Shown here: positions 48,058 through 56,787 of the stretch, piece by piece
How the letters are laid out: every line of letters begins with the position of its first letter
How positions within the stretch are numbered: the stretch's first letter is position 1
Assembly: GCA_035196065.1 (NCBI GenBank)
Contig: CP136575.1
Coordinates: 649,001-713,000 of the forward strand
Source: Sphingobium sp.
GTDB lineage: Bacteria; Pseudomonadota; Alphaproteobacteria; Sphingomonadales; Sphingomonadaceae
Reading direction: 5' to 3'
Length of the DNA: 64,000 bases
Notes under the pieces: model-generated
The model's database searches: none
Seen by the model: only the letters and a program-made list of their open reading frames with translations
Told to the model about the DNA's origin: nothing
Made by a program: the position numbers and the translations under genes

Positions 48058-48147
48058 GTCTTTATCCCGTTACGACTTTGTACGATGCCCTAACCAAGCG
48101 GCACCGCCCAAGCAATTGCAATTTTCATCGCGCGATTAAAGCTGAAA

Positions 48148-49152
48148 TCACGCTTTCGGCATCAACCCACGCCGAATCAGGCTTTCGGCAACGATAGTCT
48201 CGATCAGGTCTTCCTGGCTCCAGCCCATCAATACCGCCGACCGGCCATAGACCTTTTGTGACCATAGGTTGCACTGCAAATTGACCTCAAGCAGGTTGAT
48301 CTCCCCGCTTTCCTCGTTGAAGCGGAATTCGAAGCGACCGAAATCGAACGGACGGAAAATCTCGGCGAGGGTCAGCGTCATTGCCTTGATCTTGTCCCAG
48401 GCGGCATCTGCCTCAAACGGAACCAGCGTATATTTATTCTCACGTTCGACCAGGTCACGCTTTTCCGCATGGGTACGCAGATGTGAAGGGTCATTCTGCT
48501 TGAACAGCATGGGTGGCATTACAAAGGGTGCGCCGTCCTTGAAGATAACGGGTACTTCGACATCGCTACCGTTCATGAAAGGCTCGACGATCGCATCATG
48601 CCCTTCGGCGTGGATGCGCAATATGGCCGCCTTTACGCCTTCCCAGTCATTGGCATCGCCGATACCCCAGCTGGCAGAGCTGTTATTGGGCTTGATGACA
48701 AAGCGGCTGCCCTTGGGGCAACGGGCTTCTTCTACCGGTGCGCCGGCGCGATAGACCGCCCAGTCACAGGTTGGCACACCGCGGGCAACGCCTTCCAGTT
48801 TTGTCAGATGCTTGTCGTCTGCAAGGCCGCGCAAAATGGGGTTGGCGCCCAGATAGGGAACGCCCAGCCTTTCGCATAAAAGCGGGCACAGCATTTCCGA
48901 ATTGAAAAAGCCGCCACGGTTCAGCATCGGCCAAACGAAATCTACGCCTGGGTCGGTGAACAGCGCGTCATAGGCATTGGCAACACTTAGATTCTCGAAC
49001 AATCCGGACAGGATCGTCTTCATCTCATAATGATAGGGCGAATGGTTGCCGTCAGTTCCATGCAGGCTTCCGTCGCCAAGTGCATGCTTGGCAATGAAAA
49101 GGATGCGCAGATTTTTGCGGATGTCAGCGGAAAGGCGTGTCGGTTCGGTCAT
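48148..49152 (-). CDS. D-alanine-D-alanine ligase-like ATP-grasp protein
   Basis: Encodes 334 residues. It has a Ddl-like N-terminal part (KNLRILFIAKHALGDGSLHGTDGNHSPYHYEM), then the ATP-grasp lysine in GSRFVIKPNNSSASWGIG, and the Mg-binding RFEFRFNEESGEINLLEVNLQCN with conserved Glu and Asn. It is too different from Ddl to assume cell-wall work; ATP-grasp ligases join a carboxylate to an amine. It faces a PLP-enzyme gene across a 138-bp divergent region, suggesting a shared pathway. No murein genes are nearby. Confidence 0.78.
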   Translation of the reverse strand: MTEPTRLSADIRKNLRILFIAKHALGDGSLHGTDGNHSPYHYEMKTILSGLFENLSVANAYDALFTDPGVDFVWPMLNRGGFFNSEMLCPLLCERLGVPYLGANPILRGLADDKHLTKLEGVARGVPTCDWAVYRAGAPVEEARCPKGSRFVIKPNNSSASWGIGDANDWEGVKAAILRIHAEGHDAIVEPFMNGSDVEVPVIFKDGAPFVMPPMLFKQNDPSHLRTHAEKRDLVERENKYTLVPFEADAAWDKIKAMTLTLAEIFRPFDFGRFEFRFNEESGEINLLEVNLQCNLWSQKVYGRSAVLMGWSQEDLIETIVAESLIRRGLMPKA

Positions 49153-49218
49153 TTTTCCAGTCCTGTCGGGGCAGGAACCCCCTGAATGCCGCCGCTCTTA
49201 GACGCTTCACCGATTTTC

Positions 49219-49234
49219 GCAATTTCCTAATTGC
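49219..49234. promoter_or_regulatory. Dyad between the divergent ATP-grasp and PLP-enzyme genes
   Basis: GCAATT-TCCT-AATTGC, 6-bp arms around a 4-bp centre, lies in the middle of the 138-bp divergent region. A second, longer-range inverted repeat TAGACGC (49199-49205) / GCGTCTA (49241-49247) surrounds it. The form suits a dimeric repressor or activator controlling both genes. Inference from symmetry only. Confidence 0.45.
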
Positions 49235-49290
49235 AATGCGGCGTCTATAGGCTGCCCCACTTGAGGGAAACACGGGCCGGTTTAGCGCTT

Positions 49291-50748
49291 ATGAACATTT
49301 CCGAATTGGCCCGCTGGATGACCTGCGGGGGCGATGCGCGCATCGTCTTGGATCCAGCGTCCGGCCTTAACCGCTACCACAGCGCACCCTATTCGCGCGA
49401 CGTGCTGGCTTTTGCCTCTTCGACCGCAAACGATCTTTCGGCCGATGCTATGACCTTCCTTGAAAGCGAAGTTGGCGATGCAGCGGAAGGGCTTGGTTCG
49501 GGGGCGGCTTATCGGGCCTATCTCGATACGCTGCGCGGCCGCATCGCCAGCGCCTATCGCCTGCCTGAAGGCACCGACATTTTCTTTGCACCGTCGGGAA
49601 CCGATCTAGAATATGTCGCCTTGCTGGCTGTGGCGCAGCGCAAGGCCAATGGCATCGCCAATCTTTTGCTCGGCGCGGATGAGGTTGGCTCCGGCTGTAT
49701 TCACAGCGCTGCTGGCCGCTATTTCGCGCATGAAACCGCGCTGGTTGCCAATGTCTGTCCCGGACAGGATGTCGAGGGGCTGCCGCCGATTATCATGGGA
49801 GACTTTCCGGTCCGCAATCAAGAGGGCGAGGCCTTTGACAGCGCAACGCTGGCAAGCCAGATGGAAAGCGCGATTGCCAGCGCGCTTGGCAATGGATGTT
49901 TCCCGCTGGTGCATGTCGTCCATGGGTCAAAGACCGGGCTGGTGCTGCCGCATCTTGACGATATCGACCGTCTACAAAGCCGTTTCGGCGACGACGTCGC
50001 GTTTGTGGTTGATGCCTGCCAGGCGCGGATTACGACCCGTGCGATCCATGATTATCTGGCGCGTGGGATTATTGTTTTTCTCACCGGATCGAAATTCATG
50101 GGTGGCCCGCCGTTCAGTGGCTTTGCCTTGCTCCCACAGGGGCTGGTCGCCCAGGCGGCTCCGCTGGCGCAGGGTATGGCAACGATCTTTCGTCGTGCCG
50201 AGATTCCAGCCGGATGGGCCGGACGTGACCTTTTGGACGATGACGGCAATTGTGGCCTTGCGCTCCGGCTTTCAGCCTCGCTTTTCGAGCTTAATCGGTT
50301 CCAGTCGCTCGCCTTTGACCGGGTCAAGCGGGTAGTCACCGCATTCAACGCATCAGCCAGCCGGCTCGCTGAAACGCTAGCGGCCCGCAAGGTTGCTGCT
50401 GCGCCCGTCGAAGATGCCGATGAAGAAGCCGGGCACCCGATCGAGATGCAGACGCTGGTCACGCTCGATCTGTGCCATGATGGCCAGGGAGCGGTCAGCC
50501 GCATGCTCGATTTTGATGCCGCTGTCGCTATCCATAAGGCAATGATCGCCGATGGCGTGCGGCTGGGGCAGCCGGTGCGCTGTGTGAAGCTGGCCGATGG
50601 CCGCTGGGGGGCAACATTGCGCGTCGGGCTTTCAATGCCTCAGGTCGTAATGCTGGATCAGCAGGACGATACCGCGCTTGAAAGCTGGCTCGATGCGGCG
50701 ATGGACCGGATTGCAGCGTCGCTTTTGCCGAGACTTGCTTCTGCCTGA
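49291..50748 (+). CDS. Fold-type I PLP-dependent enzyme (aminotransferase/desulfurase-like)
   Basis: Encodes 485 residues. PLP signatures: FAPSGTDLEYVALL for the phosphate loop, VVDACQAR with Asp241 contacting the pyridine nitrogen, and TGSKFMGGPPFSGF with Lys268 as the probable Schiff-base lysine. The C-terminal small domain ends in a weakly acidic helix. It resembles class V aminotransferases and cysteine desulfurases, but the substrate is unknown. I use ATG 49291; no good ribosome binding site is visible and an in-frame TTG lies 60 nt upstream. Divergent partner of the ATP-grasp gene. Confidence 0.78.
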   Translation: MNISELARWMTCGGDARIVLDPASGLNRYHSAPYSRDVLAFASSTANDLSADAMTFLESEVGDAAEGLGSGAAYRAYLDTLRGRIASAYRLPEGTDIFFAPSGTDLEYVALLAVAQRKANGIANLLLGADEVGSGCIHSAAGRYFAHETALVANVCPGQDVEGLPPIIMGDFPVRNQEGEAFDSATLASQMESAIASALGNGCFPLVHVVHGSKTGLVLPHLDDIDRLQSRFGDDVAFVVDACQARITTRAIHDYLARGIIVFLTGSKFMGGPPFSGFALLPQGLVAQAAPLAQGMATIFRRAEIPAGWAGRDLLDDDGNCGLALRLSASLFELNRFQSLAFDRVKRVVTAFNASASRLAETLAARKVAAAPVEDADEEAGHPIEMQTLVTLDLCHDGQGAVSRMLDFDAAVAIHKAMIADGVRLGQPVRCVKLADGRWGATLRVGLSMPQVVMLDQQDDTALESWLDAAMDRIAASLLPRLASA

Positions 50749-50766
50749 GCCCGAGCTAGACGCGCG

Positions 50767-51672
50767 TCATGGCCGCGGGGCTTTGGTAAAGGCAATGATA
50801 TCGTCGATCACCGGTGCTTTCCCCCGGAACGGACGGGCGATTGCCATTACGATGCCGCTATGGGTGATCCCTTCATAAAATCGGACAAGCGCGGGGCCGC
50901 CTTTTTCCGTGATCGTCTTGGCGAGTACGCGGCTATTGCGGGGCTTCACCGTCGTATCGGCATCACCGCTTAACAAGAGTAAAGGCGGTGCGTCCCCGCG
51001 TGCATAATGGATTGGCTGGGTTTCATGCGGCTCTGGCCATTGGCCGAGGGCAGCCCGCGCAGCATCGCTGGTAAAGGGGTAGAAGTCATAGGGGCCGGCC
51101 AGTCCGATGACACCTGCCACCACGGCGGAATCCAGTTTTTGCGCAGCCAGCCATTTGGGGTCGAGTACGGCGAGCATTGCGATATGCGCGCCGGCGCTAT
51201 GCCCTGAAACGTACAGCCGCTGCGGATCGGCACATGGCGGAAGATGGCGATGAACATATGCGATTGCGGCCGCCGCATCTTCGACAAAGGCGGGGAACCG
51301 CGCGCCAGGCATTTTTCGATAGTCAGCTACGACGACATGAAAACCCCGTTCGGCAAAGGCGCGGCCGACAAAGCCATAACTCGCCCGATCGCCATCGCGC
51401 CATGACCCGCCATGGAAAAAGATCAGCGTCGGATAGCTGCCCGCCGTGCAGTCGCGCGCAAAACCTGCAGGGCTGTAAAGGTCATAGCGCTGGGCAGGGT
51501 CGGCTTTTGCATAAGTGATGCCGCGTTCGACGGTGATGGTGGCGCGCTTTCCGGGCCAGTAATTATCGGCAAGATCCAGTTGGCGCGGCCCTGCTAGGCG
51601 TAGCAGCGCAAAAGCGGCTAGCCCCAGAATTGCGATCGTGGCGACGATAAGCATGATTCTCCCCATGCGCAT
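50767..51672 (-). CDS. Membrane-anchored alpha/beta hydrolase (BD-FAE/esterase-like)
   Basis: Encodes 301 residues. An N-terminal hydrophobic helix (IMLIVATIAILGLAAFALL) anchors or exports it. The hydrolase has an HGG oxyanion motif (FFHGGSWRDGD), nucleophile GHSAGAH, an Asp in SGDADTTVKP and His in GITHSG. This pattern fits hormone-sensitive-lipase-like and kynurenine-formamidase-like esterases. It converges with the PLP-enzyme gene and lies past the ribosomal operon terminator, so it has its own promoter. Confidence 0.87.
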   Translation of the reverse strand: MRMGRIMLIVATIAILGLAAFALLRLAGPRQLDLADNYWPGKRATITVERGITYAKADPAQRYDLYSPAGFARDCTAGSYPTLIFFHGGSWRDGDRASYGFVGRAFAERGFHVVVADYRKMPGARFPAFVEDAAAAIAYVHRHLPPCADPQRLYVSGHSAGAHIAMLAVLDPKWLAAQKLDSAVVAGVIGLAGPYDFYPFTSDAARAALGQWPEPHETQPIHYARGDAPPLLLLSGDADTTVKPRNSRVLAKTITEKGGPALVRFYEGITHSGIVMAIARPFRGKAPVIDDIIAFTKAPRP

Positions 51673-51700
51673 TGACTAACCCCTGATTGCCAAAAGAAAA

Positions 51701-51724
51701 GGGCGACCCGCAGGCCGCCCTTTC
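51701..51724 (-). terminator. Terminator of the rplM-rpsI operon
   Basis: GGGCG...CGCCC hairpin (51701-51720, inner GGCCTGCGGGTC-type pairing) lying 27 bp past the rpsI stop. On the minus strand it is followed by TTTTCTTTT, giving a normal intrinsic terminator. Confidence 0.85.
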
Positions 51725-51747
51725 GAATTTTGATATTTCGGAAGCGA

Positions 51748-52233
51748 TTAACGCTTCGAGAACTGGAAGCTACGGCGGGCCTTGGCCTTACCATATTTCT
51801 TACGCTCGACGGTGCGGCTGTCGCGCGTCAGGAAGCCTTCGGCCTTAACTGCGCCGCGAAGCGCGGGTTCGAACTTGGAAAGTGCCTGTGCAATGCCATG
51901 CTTCACGGCACCGGCCTGACCCGAAAGACCGCCGCCCTTGACGGTGGCAATCACGTCATACTGGCCAACACGCTCGGTCACGCCGAACGGCTGGTTGATG
52001 ACGAGGCGCAGCGAAGGACGTGCGAAATACACTTCCTGATCGCGGCCGTTGACAATGATCTTGCCTGTGCCGGGCTTCAGCCAGACGCGTGCAACGGCGT
52101 CTTTACGGCGGCCGGTAGCATAGCTGCGGCCCTGGGCGTCGACTTCCTTTTCACGCAGCGGCGCGGCCGGTGCAGCCGGTGCATCGGTGCCAAGCGTCTG
52201 AAGATCAGCGAGCGATTCTACGGTGTCGGACAT
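51748..52233 (-). CDS. rpsI: 30S ribosomal protein S9
   Basis: Small-subunit protein whose C-terminal tail reaches the P site. Family block [18 protein letters not shown], then [19 protein letters not shown], and the basic tail [19 protein letters not shown]. 161 residues because of an Ala-rich N-terminal extension (~35 residues) typical of alphaproteobacteria. The ATG overlaps the rplM stop by one base (TAATG). Confidence 0.97.
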   Translation of the reverse strand: MSDTVESLADLQTLGTDAPAAPAAPLREKEVDAQGRSYATGRRKDAVARVWLKPGTGKIIVNGRDQEVYFARPSLRLVINQPFGVTERVGQYDVIATVKGGGLSGQAGAVKHGIAQALSKFEPALRGAVKAEGFLTRDSRTVERKKYGKAKARRSFQFSKR

Positions 52234-52712
52234 TATGCACCCACCTTGTTCTTGCGATTCATGGAAGCGATATCGAGCACCTGCGGCTTCTGGCCGTCGT
52301 GCGGATGCTCGGTACCATTGTAGAGGTGAAGGGCGCGCATCTGCTGACGACCCAGCGGGCCGCGCGGAACCATACGCTCGACAGCCTTTTCGAGGACGCG
52401 CTCTGGAAAGCGGCCTTCGAGGACCTTGGCGGCGGTGACGCCCTTGATGCCGCCGGCATAGCCGGTGTGGCGATAATAAACCTTGTCGCCCAGCTTCTTG
52501 CCGGTGAACTTCACCTTGTCGGCGTTGATGACGATCACATGATCGCCGCAATCGACGTGCGGGGTGAAGCTCGGCTTGTGCTTGCCGCGCAGGATATTGG
52601 CGATGATCGAGGCCACGCGACCGACGACCAGACCGTCGGCATCAATGATGTGCCAGGCCTTTTCGACGTCCTGCGGGCGGATCGATTTCGTGACTTTGGA
52701 CAGCGTCTTCAT
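52233..52712 (-). CDS. rplM: 50S ribosomal protein L13
   Basis: Early-assembling large-subunit protein. Signature [38 protein letters not shown], and the family motif [18 protein letters not shown]. 159 residues from the ATG at 52712; GGAGG lies about 14 nt upstream, rather far. First gene of the rplM-rpsI operon. Confidence 0.97.
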   Translation of the reverse strand: MKTLSKVTKSIRPQDVEKAWHIIDADGLVVGRVASIIANILRGKHKPSFTPHVDCGDHVIVINADKVKFTGKKLGDKVYYRHTGYAGGIKGVTAAKVLEGRFPERVLEKAVERMVPRGPLGRQQMRALHLYNGTEHPHDGQKPQVLDIASMNRKNKVGA

Positions 52713-52781
52713 GGCTGCTGGTCGAACCTCCGAATGGAAAAACATGCCGGGCGAGAATCGAATCTCTCCGGCGGATGGGCG

Positions 52782-52810
52782 CTAGTGACGGCAAATGCCA
52801 CAGCAGTCAA
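52782..52810 (-). promoter_or_regulatory. Possible rplM-rpsI promoter
   Basis: On the minus strand, TTGACT (52805-52810) is followed after 17 bp by CACTAG (52782-52787). The -35 is good and preceded by C, as often in alphaproteobacteria; the -10 is poor. It sits 70-98 bp upstream of rplM. Confidence 0.3.
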
Positions 52811-52857
52811 GCAAATGCAGGCCTTTTCGGACGGGTAAAATAATACCACACCCTCGA

Positions 52858-53919
52858 TTAGGCGCGATCCGCCGATCGACCGAGCAAATGGATTCCCCAT
52901 ATGGTTGATGCGACAACCAGCGCGCCCACGGCCTGATGCAGCACCGCCATGACGATGTTCATATTGGTCATGACTGTGGCGATACCGAGCAGGATCTGCG
53001 TTCCGAATGCCGCATGGATGGCGATTGACGCCGGCCTGGCACCCGCTTTCTTCGCGCGGCGGGCGAGCAGCACCAGTGCCGCGACCGTTACCCAAGCCCA
53101 CCAGCGGTGGATGAAGTGCGTCAGATACGGATCATGGGTCAGCGCAAACCAGGCTCCGCGGCTCCAGTCTATACCATCAGGGTAGAAACGGTCGTTCATC
53201 AACGGCCAGCTGTTCGATACATAGCCGGCATTGAGCCCTGCGACCCAAGCGCCGAACAAGAGCTGCAGGAAAAGGATGACGATGACAGTGGAGCTAAAGC
53301 CGGTCAGTCGCGCCGTGCGTGCCGTACTGCTGCGTGCCAGCTGTCTCAGGTCAAGTGCGGTCCAGATCAGCCCGCCCATGATAAACAATGCGGTCAGCAG
53401 ATGAACGGCAAGCCGGTAATGGCTGACATCAGTACGCTCACTAAGTCCCGACGATACCATCCACCAGCCGATTGCGCCCTGCAGGCCGCCCAGCGCCAGC
53501 AACGCAAAAAGCCGGGCATGATAGCCAGCCGGAATCCTCCGGCGGATCCAGAAAATTGCAAAGGGCACGGCAAAGGCAAGGCCGATCACACGGCCGAGCA
53601 GACGGTGTACCCATTCCCAGAAATAAATGAATTTGAACTCAGCAAGGGTCATCCCGGCCGGGCCGTTAATCTCCAGATATTCGGGGATCTGTTTGTATTT
53701 TTCGAATTCCGAAAGCCATTGCGCTTCGTTGAGTGGCGGCAGGGCTCCGGTCACCGGTTTCCACTCGGTGATCGACAGGCCCGATTCTGTCAGCCGGGTA
53801 ATCCCGCCGACAATGACCATGATGAAGACAAGGAAGGCGACGGAATAGAGCCAATTGGCAATGATGGCCGGATTGGCGCGGCTTTTGACGTCGGAAGACG
53901 GAAGCGTCTGGGTGCTCAT
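52858..53919 (-). CDS. ctaA: Heme A synthase (COX15/CtaA)
   Basis: Converts heme O to heme A for aa3-type cytochrome oxidase. About eight transmembrane helices with heme-ligand histidines in WEWVHRLLGRVIG, SHYRLAVHLLTA, THFIHRWWAWV and VLHQAVGALV. GGITRLTESGLSITEWKPVTG is the conserved first-helix exit. 353 residues; the ATG at 53919 has AGGA 8 nt upstream. The ctaB and oxidase subunit genes are not here. Confidence 0.95.
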   Translation of the reverse strand: MSTQTLPSSDVKSRANPAIIANWLYSVAFLVFIMVIVGGITRLTESGLSITEWKPVTGALPPLNEAQWLSEFEKYKQIPEYLEINGPAGMTLAEFKFIYFWEWVHRLLGRVIGLAFAVPFAIFWIRRRIPAGYHARLFALLALGGLQGAIGWWMVSSGLSERTDVSHYRLAVHLLTALFIMGGLIWTALDLRQLARSSTARTARLTGFSSTVIVILFLQLLFGAWVAGLNAGYVSNSWPLMNDRFYPDGIDWSRGAWFALTHDPYLTHFIHRWWAWVTVAALVLLARRAKKAGARPASIAIHAAFGTQILLGIATVMTNMNIVMAVLHQAVGALVVASTIWGIHLLGRSADRA

Positions 53920-54015
53920 GCGAAAGATCCTATGCGCGGCGGTGCAGGGCGCTGCAAGTGCAGAAAGATACACTGTTCATGCGTGTTTTTTTGCCTTTCT
54001 GCATCAAGATGCTGC

Positions 54016-56067
54016 TCACTTTCCCACGGTTTCGGCGATGATTGCCGGCGTTAATATCTGCGGCAATTCTACCGCTGTGCCCCGTGCCGGATAATATAGG
54101 TAAAGCGGCACGCCCGAACGGCCATGGGCAGCAAGAAAGCGCGCGATCGCGGGATCGCGGCGGGTAAAATCGCCGATCATGACCACAATGCCCTTTTCGC
54201 GGAACAGCTGCTCGGTCTCGGCCCGGTTAATCGCAGCCGCTTCGTTGACCTTGCAGGTGACGCACCAGTCTGCGGTGAAATAGAGAAAGATTGGGCGGCC
54301 TTCAGCGCGCAATGCGGCAAGCCGCGCTTCGTCAAAGGCTGCGCCGCCCAACTGCCGGGCCGAATCTGCCTCCACTGTGTTGGGCACCATTCGCGCCGCA
54401 CCGGCAAACAGGATCAGGGCCGACACGGCCAAAATTGTTGCCGCAAAGCGCACCCGTGTGGCACCTACACGGTATATTGCGAACAGCAGGATCAGCGCCG
54501 CTGATGCCAGCAGGCCGATCCAAAGCCCCTCACTCCCCGATTGCCGCCATAGCAGCCAGCCGAGCGCAATTGCGGTGAGCGCCATCGGCACTGCCATCGC
54601 CAGACGGAACCGACCGAGCCAAGGGCCCGGTCTGGGCAACATTTGCCGCAGCCGTGGCACATAGGCGATCAGGATGAATGGCAAGGCTATGCCAAAACCC
54701 AGCGCCGCAAAGAGCAGCAGGGCTTCAATCGCAGGTAGCAACAATGCCGCCCCCAGCGCCGCTGCCATGAATGGCCCGGTGCAGGGCGTTGCAACGAGCG
54801 CGGCGAGCACGCCTGTCCAGAATGACCCCGCCGTGCCGCCTTGCCGCGCAAGGCTGTCGCCGACGCCGAAACCGCGCAGTTCGAACAGGCCGACAAGATT
54901 TGCCGTCACGGCGACCATCAATAAGAGCAGGAAGAGAACGAAAGCAGGTTCCTGCAGCTGGAAAGCCCAGCCTATCTCTTCCCCGCCTGCGCGCAGAGCT
55001 AGCATCAGTCCGCCCAATGCCGCGCAGCTCAGTATGACGCCCGCGCTATAGGCCAGTGCATCTCGCCTTGCCTGTTTCTCGCTGCCGCCCGCTTTGGCGA
55101 GCGCCAAAGCCTTAAGGCCAAGGATAGGGAAAACACACGGCATCAGGTTGAGCAGCAAACCGCCGGCAATCGCGGCCAAGAGCAGCCATACAAGCCCGGT
55201 GGGTGCTGCATCCGCTTCTCCATTCCCTTTGCCGGACGGAATCAGCACTTCAACGGCGTCGCCGCCTTTTGGAATATCGCCCGCAACCGCCTCGACCAGA
55301 ATTCCCTGATCCTTTCCGAACCGTAAAAGCCCCCGAATTGGCTTGGCATTGGGCAGGGCTTCGGTTTCGATAATCAGCCAATTGCCAGAACGCCGGGCCG
55401 TTTGCGGCGCGGCGTGCCGGATGCTTTCATTGGTCAGTGCGAAGAAATAGGGCTGATCCAGCGGTGCCGTAGCCGGAAAAGGAATCGCTATCCGGTAGCG
55501 CCCGTCGCGCGTTTCATAACGTGCCGGCTGATCCAGCGGCACGGGAAGCGCGGTCCGCCAGCGATCGAATGTAGCCCTTTTTGTCGCCGCAATCCTCCCG
55601 TCGCCGATCCGCAGTTCCAGCTGAAAATCCCCCTGTTGGGGAACGCAAATGGTATCGGTACAACCCAACCAGTTGCCCCGCACCCGGATCGGAAGTGTCT
55701 TCCCCGCCGGCAGATTGTCCGGCAGTTCCAAATCCACAAGGATTGCATGCGGGGCTTCATAAACATGGTTCATCAGGCCGCTGATCAGCAGCGGCTTGGG
55801 TACCGGATATTGCAACGCGCCTGCGCGCACGCCATCGGGCAGGCTCCATTCCAGCTGCAGACCAAGGCCCGCATCCCCTGGATTTTCCCAATAGCCATGC
55901 CACCCCGCCTTGGGTTCAAATACAAAGGCCAGACTGACGCGGCTACCCGCCTGGGGTGCCAGTGTTTCGGCATCCAGCCGGCCCGGCACATTGTTTTGCT
56001 GGGCGAGGGCAGCCTGCGCGGCAAAGGCGGCAAAGCACCAAAATAAGAGGCGATGGATCAGGCGCAT
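54016..56067 (-). CDS. DsbD/ScsB-like protein-disulfide reductase
   Basis: Carries reducing power from cytoplasmic thioredoxin to the periplasm. Signal peptide (LLFWCFAAFAAQAALA), N-terminal immunoglobulin-like domain with a Cys pair (Cys136 and Cys141, GCTDTIC), about eight transmembrane helices with NLMPCVFPILG and VATPCTGPFMAAA holding the membrane cysteines, and a C-terminal thioredoxin domain with DWCVTC (Cys about 600/603). 683 residues. The ATG at 56067 overlaps the divK stop (TGATG). The longer N-terminal domain is closer to ScsB than to E. coli DsbD. Confidence 0.9.
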   Translation of the reverse strand: MRLIHRLLFWCFAAFAAQAALAQQNNVPGRLDAETLAPQAGSRVSLAFVFEPKAGWHGYWENPGDAGLGLQLEWSLPDGVRAGALQYPVPKPLLISGLMNHVYEAPHAILVDLELPDNLPAGKTLPIRVRGNWLGCTDTICVPQQGDFQLELRIGDGRIAATKRATFDRWRTALPVPLDQPARYETRDGRYRIAIPFPATAPLDQPYFFALTNESIRHAAPQTARRSGNWLIIETEALPNAKPIRGLLRFGKDQGILVEAVAGDIPKGGDAVEVLIPSGKGNGEADAAPTGLVWLLLAAIAGGLLLNLMPCVFPILGLKALALAKAGGSEKQARRDALAYSAGVILSCAALGGLMLALRAGGEEIGWAFQLQEPAFVLFLLLLMVAVTANLVGLFELRGFGVGDSLARQGGTAGSFWTGVLAALVATPCTGPFMAAALGAALLLPAIEALLLFAALGFGIALPFILIAYVPRLRQMLPRPGPWLGRFRLAMAVPMALTAIALGWLLWRQSGSEGLWIGLLASAALILLFAIYRVGATRVRFAATILAVSALILFAGAARMVPNTVEADSARQLGGAAFDEARLAALRAEGRPIFLYFTADWCVTCKVNEAAAINRAETEQLFREKGIVVMIGDFTRRDPAIARFLAAHGRSGVPLYLYYPARGTAVELPQILTPAIIAETVGK

Positions 56068-56432
56068 CAACTGATGATTCCGCGCACCGTTTCAAGAAAA
56101 GCTACCATGCCCACCGGTTTGGAGAGATAGCCGCGCGCACCGGCGCCCAATATGCGTTCTTCATCGCCCTTGCCCGCATAGGCCGTGACTGCCAGCACGG
56201 GGACCGCGCGCAGATCGGCTTCGGCCTGCATCGCCTCGATCAGATCGAGCCCGCTGATATGTGGCATCTGGATATCCATGATCACAAGGTCCGGCGCAAA
56301 GTCGCGAATCCGTGCCAATGCATCGCGTCCGTCACGCAGCCCCTCAACCTCGAACTGGTGCGCGCGCAGCAGTTCGGTGAATAATTTGAGGTTCAGTTCA
56401 TTGTCCTCGACGATCAGAACCTTCTTGGTCAC
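56067..56432 (-). CDS. divK: Single-domain response regulator DivK
   Basis: CheY-like regulator of cell polarity that, when phosphorylated, lowers CtrA activity through DivL-CckA. From the GTG at 56432 (VTKKVLIVEDNELNLKLF) the phosphorylated Asp is residue 53 (VIMDIQMPHISG), the same number as in Caulobacter DivK, which supports this start; GGGA lies 6 nt upstream. Conserved TAYAGKGDEERI and Lys105 (LSKPVG) follow. 121 residues. ATGs at 56438 and 56444 are alternatives. pleD, often next to divK, is absent; DUF3572 diverges from it. Confidence 0.88.
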   Translation of the reverse strand: MTKKVLIVEDNELNLKLFTELLRAHQFEVEGLRDGRDALARIRDFAPDLVIMDIQMPHISGLDLIEAMQAEADLRAVPVLAVTAYAGKGDEERILGAGARGYLSKPVGMVAFLETVRGIIS

Positions 56433-56457
56433 GCACATTCCCACAATTCAGTCCAAT

Positions 56458-56473
56458 TGCTGCCTAGGCAGCA
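56458..56473. promoter_or_regulatory. Perfect 16-bp palindrome between divK and the DUF3572 gene
   Basis: TGCTGCCTAGGCAGCA reads the same on both strands and is placed 26 bp from the divK start and 27 bp from the DUF3572 start, i.e. centred in the divergent region. It is a candidate operator for a dimeric regulator of both genes. It could also form a cruciform or part of overlapping promoters. Confidence 0.55.
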
Positions 56474-56499
56474 TCGCGGCTTTCGCTTAAGCCAAAGCA

Positions 56500-56787
56500 A
56501 TGATCGAAACAAATGCGAAAAGCGTTCGGCAGATTCAACCCGAACCCGATATGCTCGCTCTTGAAGCGCTTGGCTGGATACTGGCTGACGGTGATCGTGC
56601 CGCGCGGATGCTCAATCTGACAGGATTGACCCCCGATATATTGCGGAACGTCGTAACCGAAACTGCAACCCAAGCGGCAATTCTCGGCTTTTTGGAGGCG
56701 CATGAACCGGATCTGGTCGCGGCGGCCGATCATATTGGCGTGCGTCCCGAAGCACTCGTCCGCGCCCGGCAGGAGCTCGAAGCATGA
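56500..56787 (+). CDS. DUF3572 family protein
   Basis: A cytosolic, mostly helical protein of 95 residues with the DUF3572 core EALGWILADGDRAARMLNLTGLTPDILR and FLEAHEPDLVAAAD. The family is alphaproteobacterial, often beside divK, as here. Function unknown, though the association suggests a cell-cycle role. The stop overlaps the HAD gene (ATGA). Confidence 0.85.
   Translation: MIETNAKSVRQIQPEPDMLALEALGWILADGDRAARMLNLTGLTPDILRNVVTETATQAAILGFLEAHEPDLVAAADHIGVRPEALVRARQELEA

Noticed and set aside
53107-54054. A 315-codon plus-strand open frame
   Set aside because: Antisense to ctaA, whose histidine motifs are clear.
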